Positions 24,283 to 33,376 of a DNA stretch of 44,471 nucleotides are shown piece by piece. Source of the stretch: Hyphomicrobiales bacterium (GTDB lineage: Bacteria; Pseudomonadota; Alphaproteobacteria; Rhizobiales; Rhizobiaceae); assembly GCA_002400845.2 (NCBI GenBank), contig NVRK02000018.1, positions 1 to 44,471 on the forward strand, written 5' to 3'. Position 1 is the first letter of the stretch. Each line of letters begins with the position of its first letter. A program made the translations under genes and the position numbers. A model generated the notes under the pieces. That model did not search any database. It saw only the letters and a program-made list of their open reading frames with translations, and had not been told where the DNA came from.

Positions 24283-24380
24283 AAATGAAGCGGCCTACTT
24301 TAAACAATCATAAATTACGACTGCTCAAAGTGACAAATTGGGAGCTGTCACTCTAAAAATAAAGTAAGACCGCTTCATTT
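24283..24380. other. 98-base nested palindrome (possible structured RNA or mini-element)
   Basis: Three perfect nested arms are seen: outer AAATGAAGCGG / CCGCTTCATTT (24283-24293, 24370-24380), middle TACTTTA / TAAAGTA (24296-24302, 24360-24366), and inner AGTGACA / TGTCACT (about 24329-24352). The outer right arm is followed by extra T residues on the plus strand. It lies between the deacetylase promoter region and the end of the DUF1127 gene. It could be a structured 3' end of the DUF1127 transcript, a small RNA, or a palindromic mini-element. The rest of 24125-24388 holds the direct repeats above and no gene. Confidence 0.6.
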
Positions 24381-24388
24381 TTCTGAAA

Positions 24389-24628
24389 TCAATTCCAGAA
24401 ATCTTGTTTTGCTTCTTCTTCAGCCTGACAACGCGTAATACCAATGTCGCTCAACATTCTGTCGTCTAAACCAACCAAAACATTACGGCTACGGCGACGC
24501 GCTAAACGGCCACTTAAAAAGACTAAGCCAGCCTCTATTTTCGCAAAAATAGAAGACTTATTTTTATTGCCTTGCCACCCACTAAATAAGGAATCAGGGC
24601 CAATTAACTTCGAAATCAAAATTGTCAC
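24389..24628 (-). CDS. DUF1127 (YjiS-like) small protein
   Basis: 79 residues from GTG 24628, chosen because AAGGGG lies just upstream; the open frame runs much further back but that part overlaps the divergent regulator and has no family match. The C terminus carries GRLARRRSRNVLVGLDDRML followed by SDIGITRCQAEEEAKQDFW, the complete DUF1127 motif. The N-terminal 40 residues are an extra helix. In rhizobia some DUF1127 proteins bind RNA and affect small-RNA turnover and stress responses. It is divergent from the MocR regulator across 106 bases, suggesting possible control by it. Confidence 0.85.
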   Translation of the reverse strand: MTILISKLIGPDSLFSGWQGNKNKSSIFAKIEAGLVFLSGRLARRRSRNVLVGLDDRMLSDIGITRCQAEEEAKQDFWN

Positions 24629-24734
24629 TATTGTACCCCTTTGGTATTGAATTGTATCTATGCAACCTTTATGCATTGACCAATTGTAACCGTCAATATA
24701 AACATTGTACCAGTAACAAAATGGAATTGTAATC

Positions 24735-26150
24735 ATGACAAAATGGCTACCAACTCTACAAAAAACAGATCGCCCTTTATATATTGGCATTGCAGACGCA
24801 ATAGAGGCAGGCATCTCTAATGGCGACTTACCGTCAGGCGCAAAACTCCCTCCTCTTAGAAACATTGCCTATGATATTGGCGTAACTGTTGGCACGGTTA
24901 GTAGAGCCTATGCACTTGCTTGCGAACGCGGTCTTGTTTCGGGTGAAGTAGGACGTGGCACATTTGTTTTGGGTAGAGAAACACCCTATTTACCCCCATT
25001 GTCATTGCCACAAGAAATGGTTGGTGAGGCGTTGCAACAGCGAATAAACAAGCCTGTTGCAAGTTTTGGCTACTCTTCTGCTGTTGACATTGGTCAATCA
25101 AAATTGATCGCAGACATTGCTGGTAGTATTGCAAATGGACACTCCGTTAAAATAATGGACTATGTGCGGCATGTTCCAAATGAATGGCGTCAAGCTGGAC
25201 AAGAATGGCTTGGTGATAAAAACTGGCAACCCAACATAGAAGACGTTGTACCCACAAATGGCACACATGCGGCAATTGTAGGAATCATATCAGCGGTCAC
25301 TTCACCGGGCGATAAAATCGCATTCGAGGGGCTTACATATTCAGCAATTGCAAGAGCCGCCGCCCTTTTAGGTCGCAGAATTGTCACCATGACGTCAGAC
25401 GATTTTGGCGTAATCCCAGAATCTTTCGAAAAAATATGCGCACAACAGCACCCAAAATTGGTCTATTTAATGCCATCGGTACAAAATCCCACCTTGGTAA
25501 AACTATCAACAGAACGTCGTAAAAAAATCGCTGAGATCGCCCATAAGTACAATGTGTATATTATTGAAGATGCAATTTACGCACCTTTGGTCGAAGATGA
25601 AAATCTGCCAATGGCCCATTTTGCGCCAGAGCTTACCTTTACCGTTGGCGGTCTTTCAAAGTCTGTCTCCGCTGGCATTAGAGCTGGCTGGGCCGCCTGT
25701 CCTCCACGTTATGCAACCCGCATAGCAAACGCCCATAAAATGGTAACAGGTGGCGCGCCTTATTGGTTGACCGAGTTAGCATCAAAACTGGTACTTTCTG
25801 GCGAAGCTTGTCATATTAGAAAACTCGTAAAGCAAGAAAATAAGAAACGCGTAGACATTGTTCGCAAACATTTGGGAAACCATATGTTCGCTTCCCAAGA
25901 CACTTGCCCCTATATTTGGCTCACACTACCAGACCCTTGGCTCTCTGGCACTTTTAAAAAAGCCCTTGAAGAGCATCAAATCGTCGTTTCAGATGAAGAT
26001 GAGTTTAAACCAGCACGCAGTGCTAATTCTTATCACGCCATTCGCATTGCATTTTCTTCGCCAGAAAAAGCAGAAGAATTAAATGCGCCACTTAAAGTTA
26101 TAAGCGCCCTATTAGACAGTGGGTTTGCCAGCTGTGATAATAACGGATAA
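24735..26150 (+). CDS. MocR/PdxR-type regulator (GntR HTH fused to aminotransferase domain)
   Basis: This 471-residue protein has a GntR-family winged helix at residues about 1-80 (LYIGIADAIEAGISNGDLPS, then GAKLPPLRNIAYDIGVTVGT). A fold type I aminotransferase domain follows. The PLP-binding Lys is Lys309 in GGLSKSVSAGIRAGW; the Asp for the pyridine nitrogen is likely in IIEDAIYAPL. Such proteins sense PLP-linked metabolites; PdxR controls vitamin B6 synthesis. The target here is unknown; the divergent DUF1127 gene is one candidate. It lies in the 3.7-kb insertion between purQ and purL. Confidence 0.9.
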   Translation: MTKWLPTLQKTDRPLYIGIADAIEAGISNGDLPSGAKLPPLRNIAYDIGVTVGTVSRAYALACERGLVSGEVGRGTFVLGRETPYLPPLSLPQEMVGEALQQRINKPVASFGYSSAVDIGQSKLIADIAGSIANGHSVKIMDYVRHVPNEWRQAGQEWLGDKNWQPNIEDVVPTNGTHAAIVGIISAVTSPGDKIAFEGLTYSAIARAAALLGRRIVTMTSDDFGVIPESFEKICAQQHPKLVYLMPSVQNPTLVKLSTERRKKIAEIAHKYNVYIIEDAIYAPLVEDENLPMAHFAPELTFTVGGLSKSVSAGIRAGWAACPPRYATRIANAHKMVTGGAPYWLTELASKLVLSGEACHIRKLVKQENKKRVDIVRKHLGNHMFASQDTCPYIWLTLPDPWLSGTFKKALEEHQIVVSDEDEFKPARSANSYHAIRIAFSSPEKAEELNAPLKVISALLDSGFASCDNNG

Positions 26151-26253
26151 TAATTGGCAAGCCTATATTGGACTATGATAGGAAACAAAAGTTTTCTACA
26201 AAAAGCGCTGTAAAAGCAAACTTTTGGCTACAAAACCGTCGCAAAATAGCCTA

Positions 26254-26296
26254 TAGCCTAGTCAATTCCTCCACTCTGCCTTTTTTGACTAGGCTA
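26254..26296 (+). promoter_or_regulatory. long hairpin in the purL leader
   Basis: TAGCCTAGTCAA (26254-26265) and TTGACTAGGCTA (26285-26296) pair perfectly over 12 bases around the 19-base loop TTCCTCCACTCTGCCTTTT. It ends 18 bases before the purL ATG, which has no good Shine-Dalgarno sequence. No T run follows the hairpin, so a terminator for the upstream gene is unlikely. The loop contains CCTCC, complementary to ribosome-binding sequence. Confidence 0.5.
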
Positions 26297-26314
26297 AAGA
26301 TACCGGCTTTATAG

Positions 26315-28537
26315 ATGACCATAAATAATACTGTTCCAATTACGCAAGAAATGATTTCTAAACACGGCCTCTCACCTGATGAATATCAACGCATTTTAGA
26401 TCTTATCGGTCGCGAGCCATCGTATACAGAATTAGGTATATTTTCAGCGATGTGGAATGAGCATTGCTCTTATAAATCATCAAAAAAATGGTTACGCACA
26501 CTTCCAACAGAAGGACCGCAGGTGATTTTGGGCCCAGGAGAAAACGCTGGCGTAGTAGACATTGGCGATGGCGACTGCGTGGTATTTAAAATGGAAAGCC
26601 ACAACCACCCTTCTTACATCGAACCCTACCAAGGCGCAGCAACGGGTATGGGCGGCATTTTGCGGGATGTATTCACCATGGGTGCGCGCCCAATTGCAGC
26701 AATGAACGCACTTCGTTTTGGGGATCCAAACCACCCAAAAACCAAACACTTAGTTTCTGGTGTCGTTGCTGGTGTTGGCGGATATGGTAACTCTTTCGGT
26801 GTACCAACAGTTGGCGGCGAAGTAGAATTTCACCCACGCTACAATGGCAACAACCTTGTAAACGCATTTGCGGCAGGCATTGCAAAATCTGATCGCATCT
26901 TTTTGTCCGAAGCAAAAGGTGTTGGTCTCCCTGTTGTATATCTTGGTGCAAAAACTGGTCGTGATGGCGTTGGTGGCGCAACCATGGCATCAGCAGAATT
27001 TGACGAAAACATCGAAGAAAAACGCCCTACCGTCCAAGTAGGAGACCCCTTTACCGAAAAATGCCTACTTGAAGCCTGCTTAGAACTTATGGACACAGGC
27101 GCTGTGATTGCAATTCAAGACATGGGCGCGGCTGGCCTTACTTGTTCGGCTGTTGAAATGGGCGCAAATGGCGGCCTTGGCTTTGAGTTAAACCTAGACG
27201 ACGTTCCTTGCCGCGAAGAAAATATGACAGCTTACGAATTGATGCTGTCTGAAAGCCAAGAACGCATGTTGATGGTGCTTGACCCGAAGATGGAAGAGCA
27301 ATCGAAGGCGATTTTTGTAAAATGGGGCTTAGACTTTGCAATTGTTGGCAAAACAACAGACGATAAAATTTTCCGCGTGCTTCACCAAGGTGAAGAAGTA
27401 GCGTCTCTTCCCATCATGAAATTAAGTGATGAAGCACCAGAATATGATCGTCCATGGATAGAACCAAAACCACCTGCACCACTAGAAGCTAAAAATGTTG
27501 CAGAGCCTAAAGATTATAACGAAGCACTTCTAACACTTATTGGTTCTCCTGATTTATGTTCACGTCGCTGGGTATATGAGCAATATGACACTTATATCCA
27601 AGGCAATTCTTTGCTTCGCCCAGGCGGTGACGCAGGTGTTGTGCGTGTTGAAGGAACAGATAAGGCACTGGCATTTTCATCAGACGTTACACCACGCTAT
27701 TGCGAAGTTGACGCGTTTGAAGGCGGCAAGCAAGCCGTTGCAGAATGCTACAGAAACCTAACAGCTGTGGGGTCAAAACCATTGGCTGCAACTGACAATC
27801 TTAATTTTGGTAATCCAGAAAAGCCAGAAATTATGGGCCAATTTGTTTTTGCAATCAAAGGCATTGGCGAAGCATGTAAGGCATTAGACATGCCAATCGT
27901 TTCTGGCAATGTATCGCTTTATAATGAAACATTTGGCGAAGGCATATTACCGACACCAACCATTGGCGGTGTTGGTTTGTTAAAAGATCAAACTAAATTC
28001 ATATCCATAGGCGGTGCCAATGAAGGCGATGCAGTATTTTTAGTGGGTGAAGAGGCCAAACACCTTGGTCAATCCATTTACCTGCGAGAATGTTTGGGCA
28101 AAGAAGAAGGCCCTGCTCCATTTGTTGATTTAGCAAAAGAAAAAACCAATGGCGATTTTGTACGCGGTCAAATTACATCTAGCAATTTAACTGCTTGTCA
28201 CGACATTTCAGATGGCGGCCTTGCAATCGCACTTGCTGAAATGGCAATGGCGTCTAACAAAGGCATGGAAATCACTGCTGAAGGTGAGTACCAACATGCA
28301 AGCTTGTTTGGCGAAGACCAAGCACGTTATATTTGTACAGTTCCAGCACAAAATGCTGACATCTTCGAAATTGCCGCACGTGGCAATGGTGCAAAAGTTT
28401 CAAAACTTGGTACAGTTGGCGGTGATACATTGAAAATCAATGATTCAATAGCCATTTTAGTTGAAACATTGCGTCAGACCCACGAAGCATGGTTCCCTGA
28501 TTATATGAACGGCGAAATCGCTCAAGCAGCCGAATAG
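26315..28537 (+). CDS. purL: phosphoribosylformylglycinamidine synthase subunit PurL
   Basis: This 740-residue small-type PurL makes FGAM from FGAR, ATP and ammonia supplied by PurQ, with PurS as bridge. Present are [32 protein letters not shown] (catalytic His), the first nucleotide region [20 protein letters not shown] and the repeated domain with [17 protein letters not shown]. The length agrees with PurL of PurS-dependent organisms. The initiation region lacks a clear ribosome site and follows a long hairpin (26254-26296), which suggests translational or antisense control. bolA follows after 31 bases. Confidence 0.97.
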   Translation: MTINNTVPITQEMISKHGLSPDEYQRILDLIGREPSYTELGIFSAMWNEHCSYKSSKKWLRTLPTEGPQVILGPGENAGVVDIGDGDCVVFKMESHNHPSYIEPYQGAATGMGGILRDVFTMGARPIAAMNALRFGDPNHPKTKHLVSGVVAGVGGYGNSFGVPTVGGEVEFHPRYNGNNLVNAFAAGIAKSDRIFLSEAKGVGLPVVYLGAKTGRDGVGGATMASAEFDENIEEKRPTVQVGDPFTEKCLLEACLELMDTGAVIAIQDMGAAGLTCSAVEMGANGGLGFELNLDDVPCREENMTAYELMLSESQERMLMVLDPKMEEQSKAIFVKWGLDFAIVGKTTDDKIFRVLHQGEEVASLPIMKLSDEAPEYDRPWIEPKPPAPLEAKNVAEPKDYNEALLTLIGSPDLCSRRWVYEQYDTYIQGNSLLRPGGDAGVVRVEGTDKALAFSSDVTPRYCEVDAFEGGKQAVAECYRNLTAVGSKPLAATDNLNFGNPEKPEIMGQFVFAIKGIGEACKALDMPIVSGNVSLYNETFGEGILPTPTIGGVGLLKDQTKFISIGGANEGDAVFLVGEEAKHLGQSIYLRECLGKEEGPAPFVDLAKEKTNGDFVRGQITSSNLTACHDISDGGLAIALAEMAMASNKGMEITAEGEYQHASLFGEDQARYICTVPAQNADIFEIAARGNGAKVSKLGTVGGDTLKINDSIAILVETLRQTHEAWFPDYMNGEIAQAAE

Positions 28538-28568
28538 ATAAAAGAATAAACAAATAGGATTACTAATC

Positions 28569-28802
28569 ATGGCAATGGAAGCTGTAGAAATCGAAAAAAT
28601 GATTAAAGAAGCCCTACCAGATGCAATCGTGAATATTCGCGATTTGGCAGGCGATGGCGATCATTATGCGGCAGAAGTCATTTCTGAAGAATTTCGAGGT
28701 AAAACTCGCGTTCAGCAACATCAACTTGTCTACAAAGCACTTCAAGGCAATATGGGCGGCGTATTGCACGCTCTAGCATTGCAGACCTCTGCACCAGAAT
28801 AG
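28569..28802 (+). CDS. bolA: BolA-family protein
   Basis: This 77-residue protein is of the short BolA/IbaG type. It carries VEIEKMIKEALPDA, GDGDHYAAEVISEEFRGKTR (helix-turn-helix-like loop with a conserved His) and VQQHQLVYKAL. BolA proteins pair with monothiol glutaredoxins through a shared [2Fe-2S] cluster; grxD lies 270 bases downstream, supporting this. The family members differ in role, so bolA is used here in the broad sense. Confidence 0.92.
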   Translation: MAMEAVEIEKMIKEALPDAIVNIRDLAGDGDHYAAEVISEEFRGKTRVQQHQLVYKALQGNMGGVLHALALQTSAPE

Positions 28803-28832
28803 TTTTTCTTGTAATTGTATAAAAGAGACAAA

Positions 28833-28970
28833 ATGACAAAGAAGCTAACCAGCGGTCTTGAAAAAGTACCAAAAATACTAAAGTCACCATTTTATAAAGA
28901 CCGACTGTTTTGGATTGGCCTTGCTACTTTAGCATTTTGGATCGCCCTATTTTATGGGTTGTTTAGCTAA
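28833..28970 (+). CDS. 45-residue single-pass membrane protein between bolA and grxD
   Basis: ATG 28833 follows AAAAGAGAC; TAA is at 28968. The product starts MTKKLTSGLEKVPKILKS with a basic amphipathic region, then one membrane helix (WIGLATLAFWIALFYGLF). It is 30 bases after bolA on the same strand and before grxD, so it is probably in the same transcript. I do not recognise a family; size, charge pattern and ribosome site support a real gene. It may anchor or assist the BolA-Grx pair, but this is inference. Confidence 0.6.
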   Translation: MTKKLTSGLEKVPKILKSPFYKDRLFWIGLATLAFWIALFYGLFS

Positions 28971-29075
28971 TTTCACTTGAACTAGACTCAAAAATACCTA
29001 TTTTACATTTACAAACGTCAATTTGGACCTTTAAATAAGGCAAATGACACGAAAAGATTTTACGAAGGAACACAC

Positions 29076-29417
29076 ATGAGCGACATGAACGATTTTATCG
29101 ACAATGAAGTAAAAACCAACGATGTCGTTGTGTTTATAAAGGGCACACCAGATTTTCCACAGTGTGGTTTTTCAGGCCAAGTGGTTCAAATCCTCAACTA
29201 TCTAGGGGCTGACTATAAGAGCATTAATGTATTGGACGATGATGACATTCGCCAAGGCATTAAAGACTATACAAACTGGCCAACAGTGCCACAGCTATAT
29301 GTAAAAGGTGAGTTTGTTGGCGGATGCGATATTGTCCGCGAAATGTTCCAACAAGGTGAATTAAAGTCACACTTAAGCGATAACGGTGTTGCGCTTAACC
29401 CAAAAGCTGAAGCTTAA
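29076..29417 (+). CDS. grxD: monothiol glutaredoxin (Grx4/GrxD type)
   Basis: 113 residues with the CGFS active site in PQCGFSG (Cys about 27), followed by [20 protein letters not shown], which contains the cis-Pro and glutathione-binding GGCD. Such proteins carry [2Fe-2S] clusters bound with glutathione and deliver iron-sulfur clusters. AAGGA precedes the ATG. The order purL-bolA-grxD is typical of Rhizobiales. Confidence 0.96.
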   Translation: MSDMNDFIDNEVKTNDVVVFIKGTPDFPQCGFSGQVVQILNYLGADYKSINVLDDDDIRQGIKDYTNWPTVPQLYVKGEFVGGCDIVREMFQQGELKSHLSDNGVALNPKAEA

Positions 29418-29441
29418 TTTTAGAAACACATTCTATGCATT

Positions 29442-29478
29442 AGGCTCCATCTATATTAATTAGATTGGGGCCTTTTTT
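29442..29478 (+). terminator. intrinsic terminator of the purL-bolA-grxD run
   Basis: AGGCTCCATCTA pairs with TAGATTGGGGCCT with small imperfections and is followed by a run of T. It lies 25 bases after grxD. Confidence 0.8.
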
Positions 29479-29638
29479 GTGCCTTATAGATTGGGTCATA
29501 TAAACTGAATATTTGTTTATACACACAAGTTGATTTGTATATTTAAACATAACGCGCTAGTCTTTTCACAAGATGAGTATTAGCTGCGAATAACGGGCGT
29601 AATCAGAACAAATTAAGTTTATTATAGGGACTGTAAAT

Positions 29639-30733
29639 TTGGTTATCAGACTTAAAGTGCCTGAAATACTGATATCAAGAACAGCGTTTACAACGACTGT
29701 AAAGCTTACCTCATTTGTACTGATTGCGAGTGTGTTAAGTGCCTGTGTTGGCACAGATTCTGCCAGCGTATTTGATGGTGTTAAAAACACACAAACAGCC
29801 CAAAATTCACAACCTATTGCTACACAAAGCCCAGCTGTTCAGCCCGCGTCACCAAACTTATTGGCAAATACAAATAACGCATCTGAAAATGGGTTTCGAC
29901 CGGTTCCAATTGCAAGTAAATTACCAGCCCCTGTAAGAGCTTCCAATTTCTTACCAAACAATGACACAACACCTAAAACCATAAATGATGCCAGCCTCAA
30001 CACAAAATCTCCTATAGCGTTAAGCCCTAATGCACTTGCGCTTAGATCAATAGACGATAGCGATCAGGATCAAACCAGCTTACAATTAGCAACGGTTTCG
30101 ACACCAATAATAGATCCAATTGAAGCGGCCTCACGCAGCAGAATACTCTCACTTTACCAATCCATAAAACATGGAAAATGCGATGCTGAGTGGGCACCAA
30201 AACCAAAACGTGTCGAAGCAAAACGCATCACACCAGGCGATCAATTTTACATTGAAATTCGTATGCGCAATACGCCCTTAATGCCAGTTGGCCACACATT
30301 TATTGTCTACGGAAAATTAGACGGCAATGGAGAACCAACAAGTGAGCGCATGGCAATGTTAGCACCATTGGGTGGCTATGCAGGCGCGGGTATCGCCGCA
30401 GCAATTCCTGTTCCTGGCGTATTAACGCCCTATGGCGACGATTGTAAAATCAGACCAGAAACCGCTTATCGCGTCTCTTTAAATGCACAGCGTTATGAAA
30501 AGCTACTTCTCGCATTAAAAAAAGCCAAAAAGGATAAGCCGACTTACATGTTGTTTGCGCAAAATTGCAATCATTTCATGCAACGTATGGCAGATGCAGT
30601 AGGCATTAAACCACCAAAGAATAAATACGTTCCAGCCGTTAAATATTTATACGATATGATTGAAGCAAATGAGGGCATTAAAATTGATACGCGAAACCGC
30701 TCAAATATTGTCAGTTTTGGTGATAGAATTTAG
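29639..30733 (+). CDS. lipoprotein with possible permuted papain-like domain
   Basis: 364 residues from TTG 29639, with ATAGGGA upstream. The signal ends with lipobox LSAC (Cys36). Residues 40-170 are low-complexity, rich in Asn, Ser, Pro and Thr. The C-terminal domain (about 180-355) has MPVGHTFIVYG (His219), a Gly/Ala-rich stretch and MLFAQNCNHFMQRM (Cys310, His312). A His-containing strand followed about 90 residues later by N-C-x-H-F is the order seen in permuted NlpC/P60 folds such as LRAT and PPPDE/DeSI. If so, it could be an envelope amidase, peptidase or acyltransferase. The domain assignment is tentative; the lipoprotein call is firm. Confidence 0.6.
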   Translation: MVIRLKVPEILISRTAFTTTVKLTSFVLIASVLSACVGTDSASVFDGVKNTQTAQNSQPIATQSPAVQPASPNLLANTNNASENGFRPVPIASKLPAPVRASNFLPNNDTTPKTINDASLNTKSPIALSPNALALRSIDDSDQDQTSLQLATVSTPIIDPIEAASRSRILSLYQSIKHGKCDAEWAPKPKRVEAKRITPGDQFYIEIRMRNTPLMPVGHTFIVYGKLDGNGEPTSERMAMLAPLGGYAGAGIAAAIPVPGVLTPYGDDCKIRPETAYRVSLNAQRYEKLLLALKKAKKDKPTYMLFAQNCNHFMQRMADAVGIKPPKNKYVPAVKYLYDMIEANEGIKIDTRNRSNIVSFGDRI

Positions 30734-30750
30734 CGTAAACCTAAAAAGGT

Positions 30751-30784
30751 AAATATTGGCTAGAAAACAATCTAGCCAATATTT
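30751..30784. terminator. bidirectional terminator, 14-base-pair perfect stem
   Basis: AAATATTGGCTAGA (30751-30764) pairs perfectly with TCTAGCCAATATTT (30771-30784) around loop AAACAA. It lies between the convergent lipoprotein and dioxygenase genes. Confidence 0.85.
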
Positions 30785-30795
30785 TAATCCAACAC

Positions 30796-31593
30796 CTAAT
30801 CAAATTTATAAACATCATACGCGAAAGACCCTAATTGCGTTGAGGAATGAACCCTTTCAGCTGTAGGACTTTCTTTTCCTGATGCTGCGCCATAGGCAAA
30901 AAATAGAGGCATTAAATGCTCATCAGTTGGATGGTTTTCCTGTGGGTATGGCGCTTTATTTTTCCAATCCAATATCTCATCCACATTGCCAGTTTTAAAC
31001 TGCTCATAAAACCAATTGGTAAAATCTGTTACTTTTAACGCCATGGTCGGATCCATAATGCCTCTGCGCATTGCAGAAAAAACGACTTGTAAATTATGAG
31101 TGATATGGCCAGAGCCGATAACAAGAATATCATCATCTCTAAGGGGCGCTAGAGCCTTTCCCAATTCAAAATGATATCTTGCATCTTTTGATGGATCAAT
31201 TGACACTTGAACAATTGGAATATTTGCTTCTGGCCAAATCAGCATTAAAGGTGACCAAACACCGTGGTCAAACCCTCGACTAGAATTCAAATTGCCCTCG
31301 ATGCCCGCATTCTTTAACAAGCTGTGCACCTGCGTCGCTAGCTTGGGATCGCCCTTTGCTGGATAGACCAGCTCATACATTTTTGGATCAAACCCACCAA
31401 AATCATAAATTGTTTCTGGTGAAGGGTCACTTACAATTTCTACACCACGTGTTTCGTGATGAGCAGAAGCAATCACGATAGCCTTAGGCGGTGTAATTTG
31501 TGTTGATAGCTTTTTTAAAAAATCACTTGCATCAGATTTTTGTAAAACTAAATCAGGTGCACCATGCGATATGAATATGGAAGGTAAAGTCAT
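30796..31593 (-). CDS. LigB/DODA-type class III extradiol dioxygenase family protein (YgiD-like)
   Basis: This 265-residue protein resembles YgiD/DODA. Metal-ligand candidates are His10 (SHGAP), His45-His46 (ASAHHET), the His in GFDHGVWSPL, and SGHITHNL. The family opens catechol rings such as DOPA with oxygen; YgiD binds zinc and its natural role is unclear. The C-terminal ending with YDVY is typical. It has no pathway partner nearby. ATG 31593 lacks a strong ribosome site. The family is confident; the substrate is unknown. Confidence 0.88.
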   Translation of the reverse strand: MTLPSIFISHGAPDLVLQKSDASDFLKKLSTQITPPKAIVIASAHHETRGVEIVSDPSPETIYDFGGFDPKMYELVYPAKGDPKLATQVHSLLKNAGIEGNLNSSRGFDHGVWSPLMLIWPEANIPIVQVSIDPSKDARYHFELGKALAPLRDDDILVIGSGHITHNLQVVFSAMRRGIMDPTMALKVTDFTNWFYEQFKTGNVDEILDWKNKAPYPQENHPTDEHLMPLFFAYGAASGKESPTAERVHSSTQLGSFAYDVYKFD

Positions 31594-31724
31594 TGTGTGT
31601 ACTCCATCAAAGAACTAAATTTCTAAAACATAGATATTGTTTAAGCTTTAAAAAATAAAGTGGTTCATGCGTGACAGTCTGTTCACCAAAATTAGAAATT
31701 AGATTTAAATTTTTTATCAGCCAT

Positions 31725-31765
31725 TAAAAAAGCCGCCCACCTAAACCAAGTGAGCGACCTTTTAT
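31725..31765 (-). terminator. intrinsic terminator of the DAHP synthase gene
   Basis: On the minus strand AAGGTCGCTCAC pairs with GTGGGCGGCTT through G-T pairs and one bulge, followed by a T run. It lies 31 bases after the stop codon. Confidence 0.7.
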
Positions 31766-31795
31766 TTATAATATTTGCTTTATAAAAATACTGCC

Positions 31796-33172
31796 TTAGA
31801 CAGCTATTTGTTCAGTTGAACCATTTCGCTCTTCTTTAAGCTCTTCAGCAACAAGGAAAGCAAGTTCAAGCGCTTGGCTGGCGTTAAGACGTGGATCACA
31901 ATGCGTATGGTATCGCTGGCCCAAATCTTCGTCTGTCACAGCCCTTGCACCACCCGTACATTCGGTGACGTCTTTACCCGTCATTTCAAAATGCACACCA
32001 CCAGCATGCGTACCTTCTGCGCGATGTACAGCAAAGAACTGTTGAACTTCTTTAAGAACGCGATCAAATGGACGTGTTTTATAACCACTCTCAGAAGATA
32101 TGGTATTGCCATGCATAGGATCACAGCTCCAAACAACTTTACGGCCTTCCGCTTTTACACGGCGCAAAAGACGTGGCAAATGCTCCTGAACATTATCAGA
32201 ACCAAAGCGCGCAATCAGCGTGATACGGCCAACTTCATTGTCTGGACATAAAATATCCAACAACTCCATCAAACCATCTTCAGTGGAAGTAGGTCCACAT
32301 TTAATACCGATAGGGTTCTTCACGCCACGTAAAAATTCAACATGTGCATGATCTGGCTGACGTGTTCTATCGCCAATCCATAACATATGCCCTGATGTTG
32401 CATAATATTCGCCATTTATTGAATCAGTACGCGTCATCGCCTCTTCATAGCCAAGCAACAAAGATTCGTGACTGGTATAAAAATCAGTTTCACGCAAACT
32501 TGGATACTGATCTGCCGATATGCCAATTGCTTTCATGAAACGTAATGTATCAGAAAGACTATCAGCAAGCTTTGTGTAACGCTCCGAAAGCGGGCTGCTC
32601 TCTACAAAATCAAGCATCCACTCATGTACGTGCTCAAGATTAGCGTAACCACCCTGCGCAAATGCACGCAGTAGGTTCAGCGTTGCCGCAGATTGACGAT
32701 ACGCCATGATTTGACGTTCTGGATCAGGAATACGAGATTTTTCAGTAAACTCAGAACCGTTGACGATATCACCACGATAACTTGGTAGCGAGATATCGCC
32801 CTTAGTTTCCATGTCTGAAGAACGAGGCTTGGCAAATTGCCCAGCGATACGACCAATTTTAACCACAGGCTTTGCAGCACCGTAAGTTAAGATAACCGAC
32901 ATTTGTAAAAACACACGGAAAAAATCGCGGATATTGTCAGCGCCATGCTCTGCAAAACTCTCAGCACAATCACCCCCTTGAAGTAGAAATGACTTACCCT
33001 CAGCCACATCGGCGAGTTTACTTTTAAGAGCGCGTGCTTCACCAGCAAAAACAAGTGGTGGAAAGCTAGCAAGACGTGCTTCTGCTTCTTTTAGCGCTTG
33101 TTGATCGGGAAAGTTAGGGATCTGGACATAAGGCTTTGAGCGCCAAGAGTCCGGGGTCCATTTTGCAGACAT
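31796..33172 (-). CDS. class II 3-deoxy-7-phosphoheptulonate (DAHP) synthase
   Basis: This 458-residue enzyme of the plant-like class II family condenses phosphoenolpyruvate and erythrose 4-phosphate in the first step of aromatic amino acid synthesis. It has the starting [10 protein letters not shown] and [15 protein letters not shown] (metal Cys), [16 protein letters not shown]-like [19 protein letters not shown] and [15 protein letters not shown]. Class II is usual in Rhizobiales, whereas E. coli has class I. It lies downstream of gor on the same strand with 200 bases between, so it probably has its own promoter. Confidence 0.95.
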   Translation of the reverse strand: MSAKWTPDSWRSKPYVQIPNFPDQQALKEAEARLASFPPLVFAGEARALKSKLADVAEGKSFLLQGGDCAESFAEHGADNIRDFFRVFLQMSVILTYGAAKPVVKIGRIAGQFAKPRSSDMETKGDISLPSYRGDIVNGSEFTEKSRIPDPERQIMAYRQSAATLNLLRAFAQGGYANLEHVHEWMLDFVESSPLSERYTKLADSLSDTLRFMKAIGISADQYPSLRETDFYTSHESLLLGYEEAMTRTDSINGEYYATSGHMLWIGDRTRQPDHAHVEFLRGVKNPIGIKCGPTSTEDGLMELLDILCPDNEVGRITLIARFGSDNVQEHLPRLLRRVKAEGRKVVWSCDPMHGNTISSESGYKTRPFDRVLKEVQQFFAVHRAEGTHAGGVHFEMTGKDVTECTGGARAVTDEDLGQRYHTHCDPRLNASQALELAFLVAEELKEERNGSTEQIAV

Positions 33173-33376
33173 CGTACTAGTTACCTTTATTTGTTAAAAT
33201 TCTTATTCTTACTCATACTTTTATGTGTACGCCACATAACAATAAGGTATGTTTTATAAGCACAGACAAATCATAAAACCAGTAAAAAATACCCTATTTC
33301 TTCTAATTAGACAAAAGTTTAAAATTAATCGGTCCAGACCAGAACAAAGAAACAATTTTTCGCCCCATATATGTTT

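Noticed and set aside
24283..24380. 6S RNA
   Set aside because: The element is shorter than known 6S RNAs and lacks the usual neighbours; a long hairpin alone is not enough.
24629..24865. N-terminal extension of the DUF1127 gene
   Set aside because: It overlaps the divergent MocR gene, and GTG 24628 has a good ribosome site.
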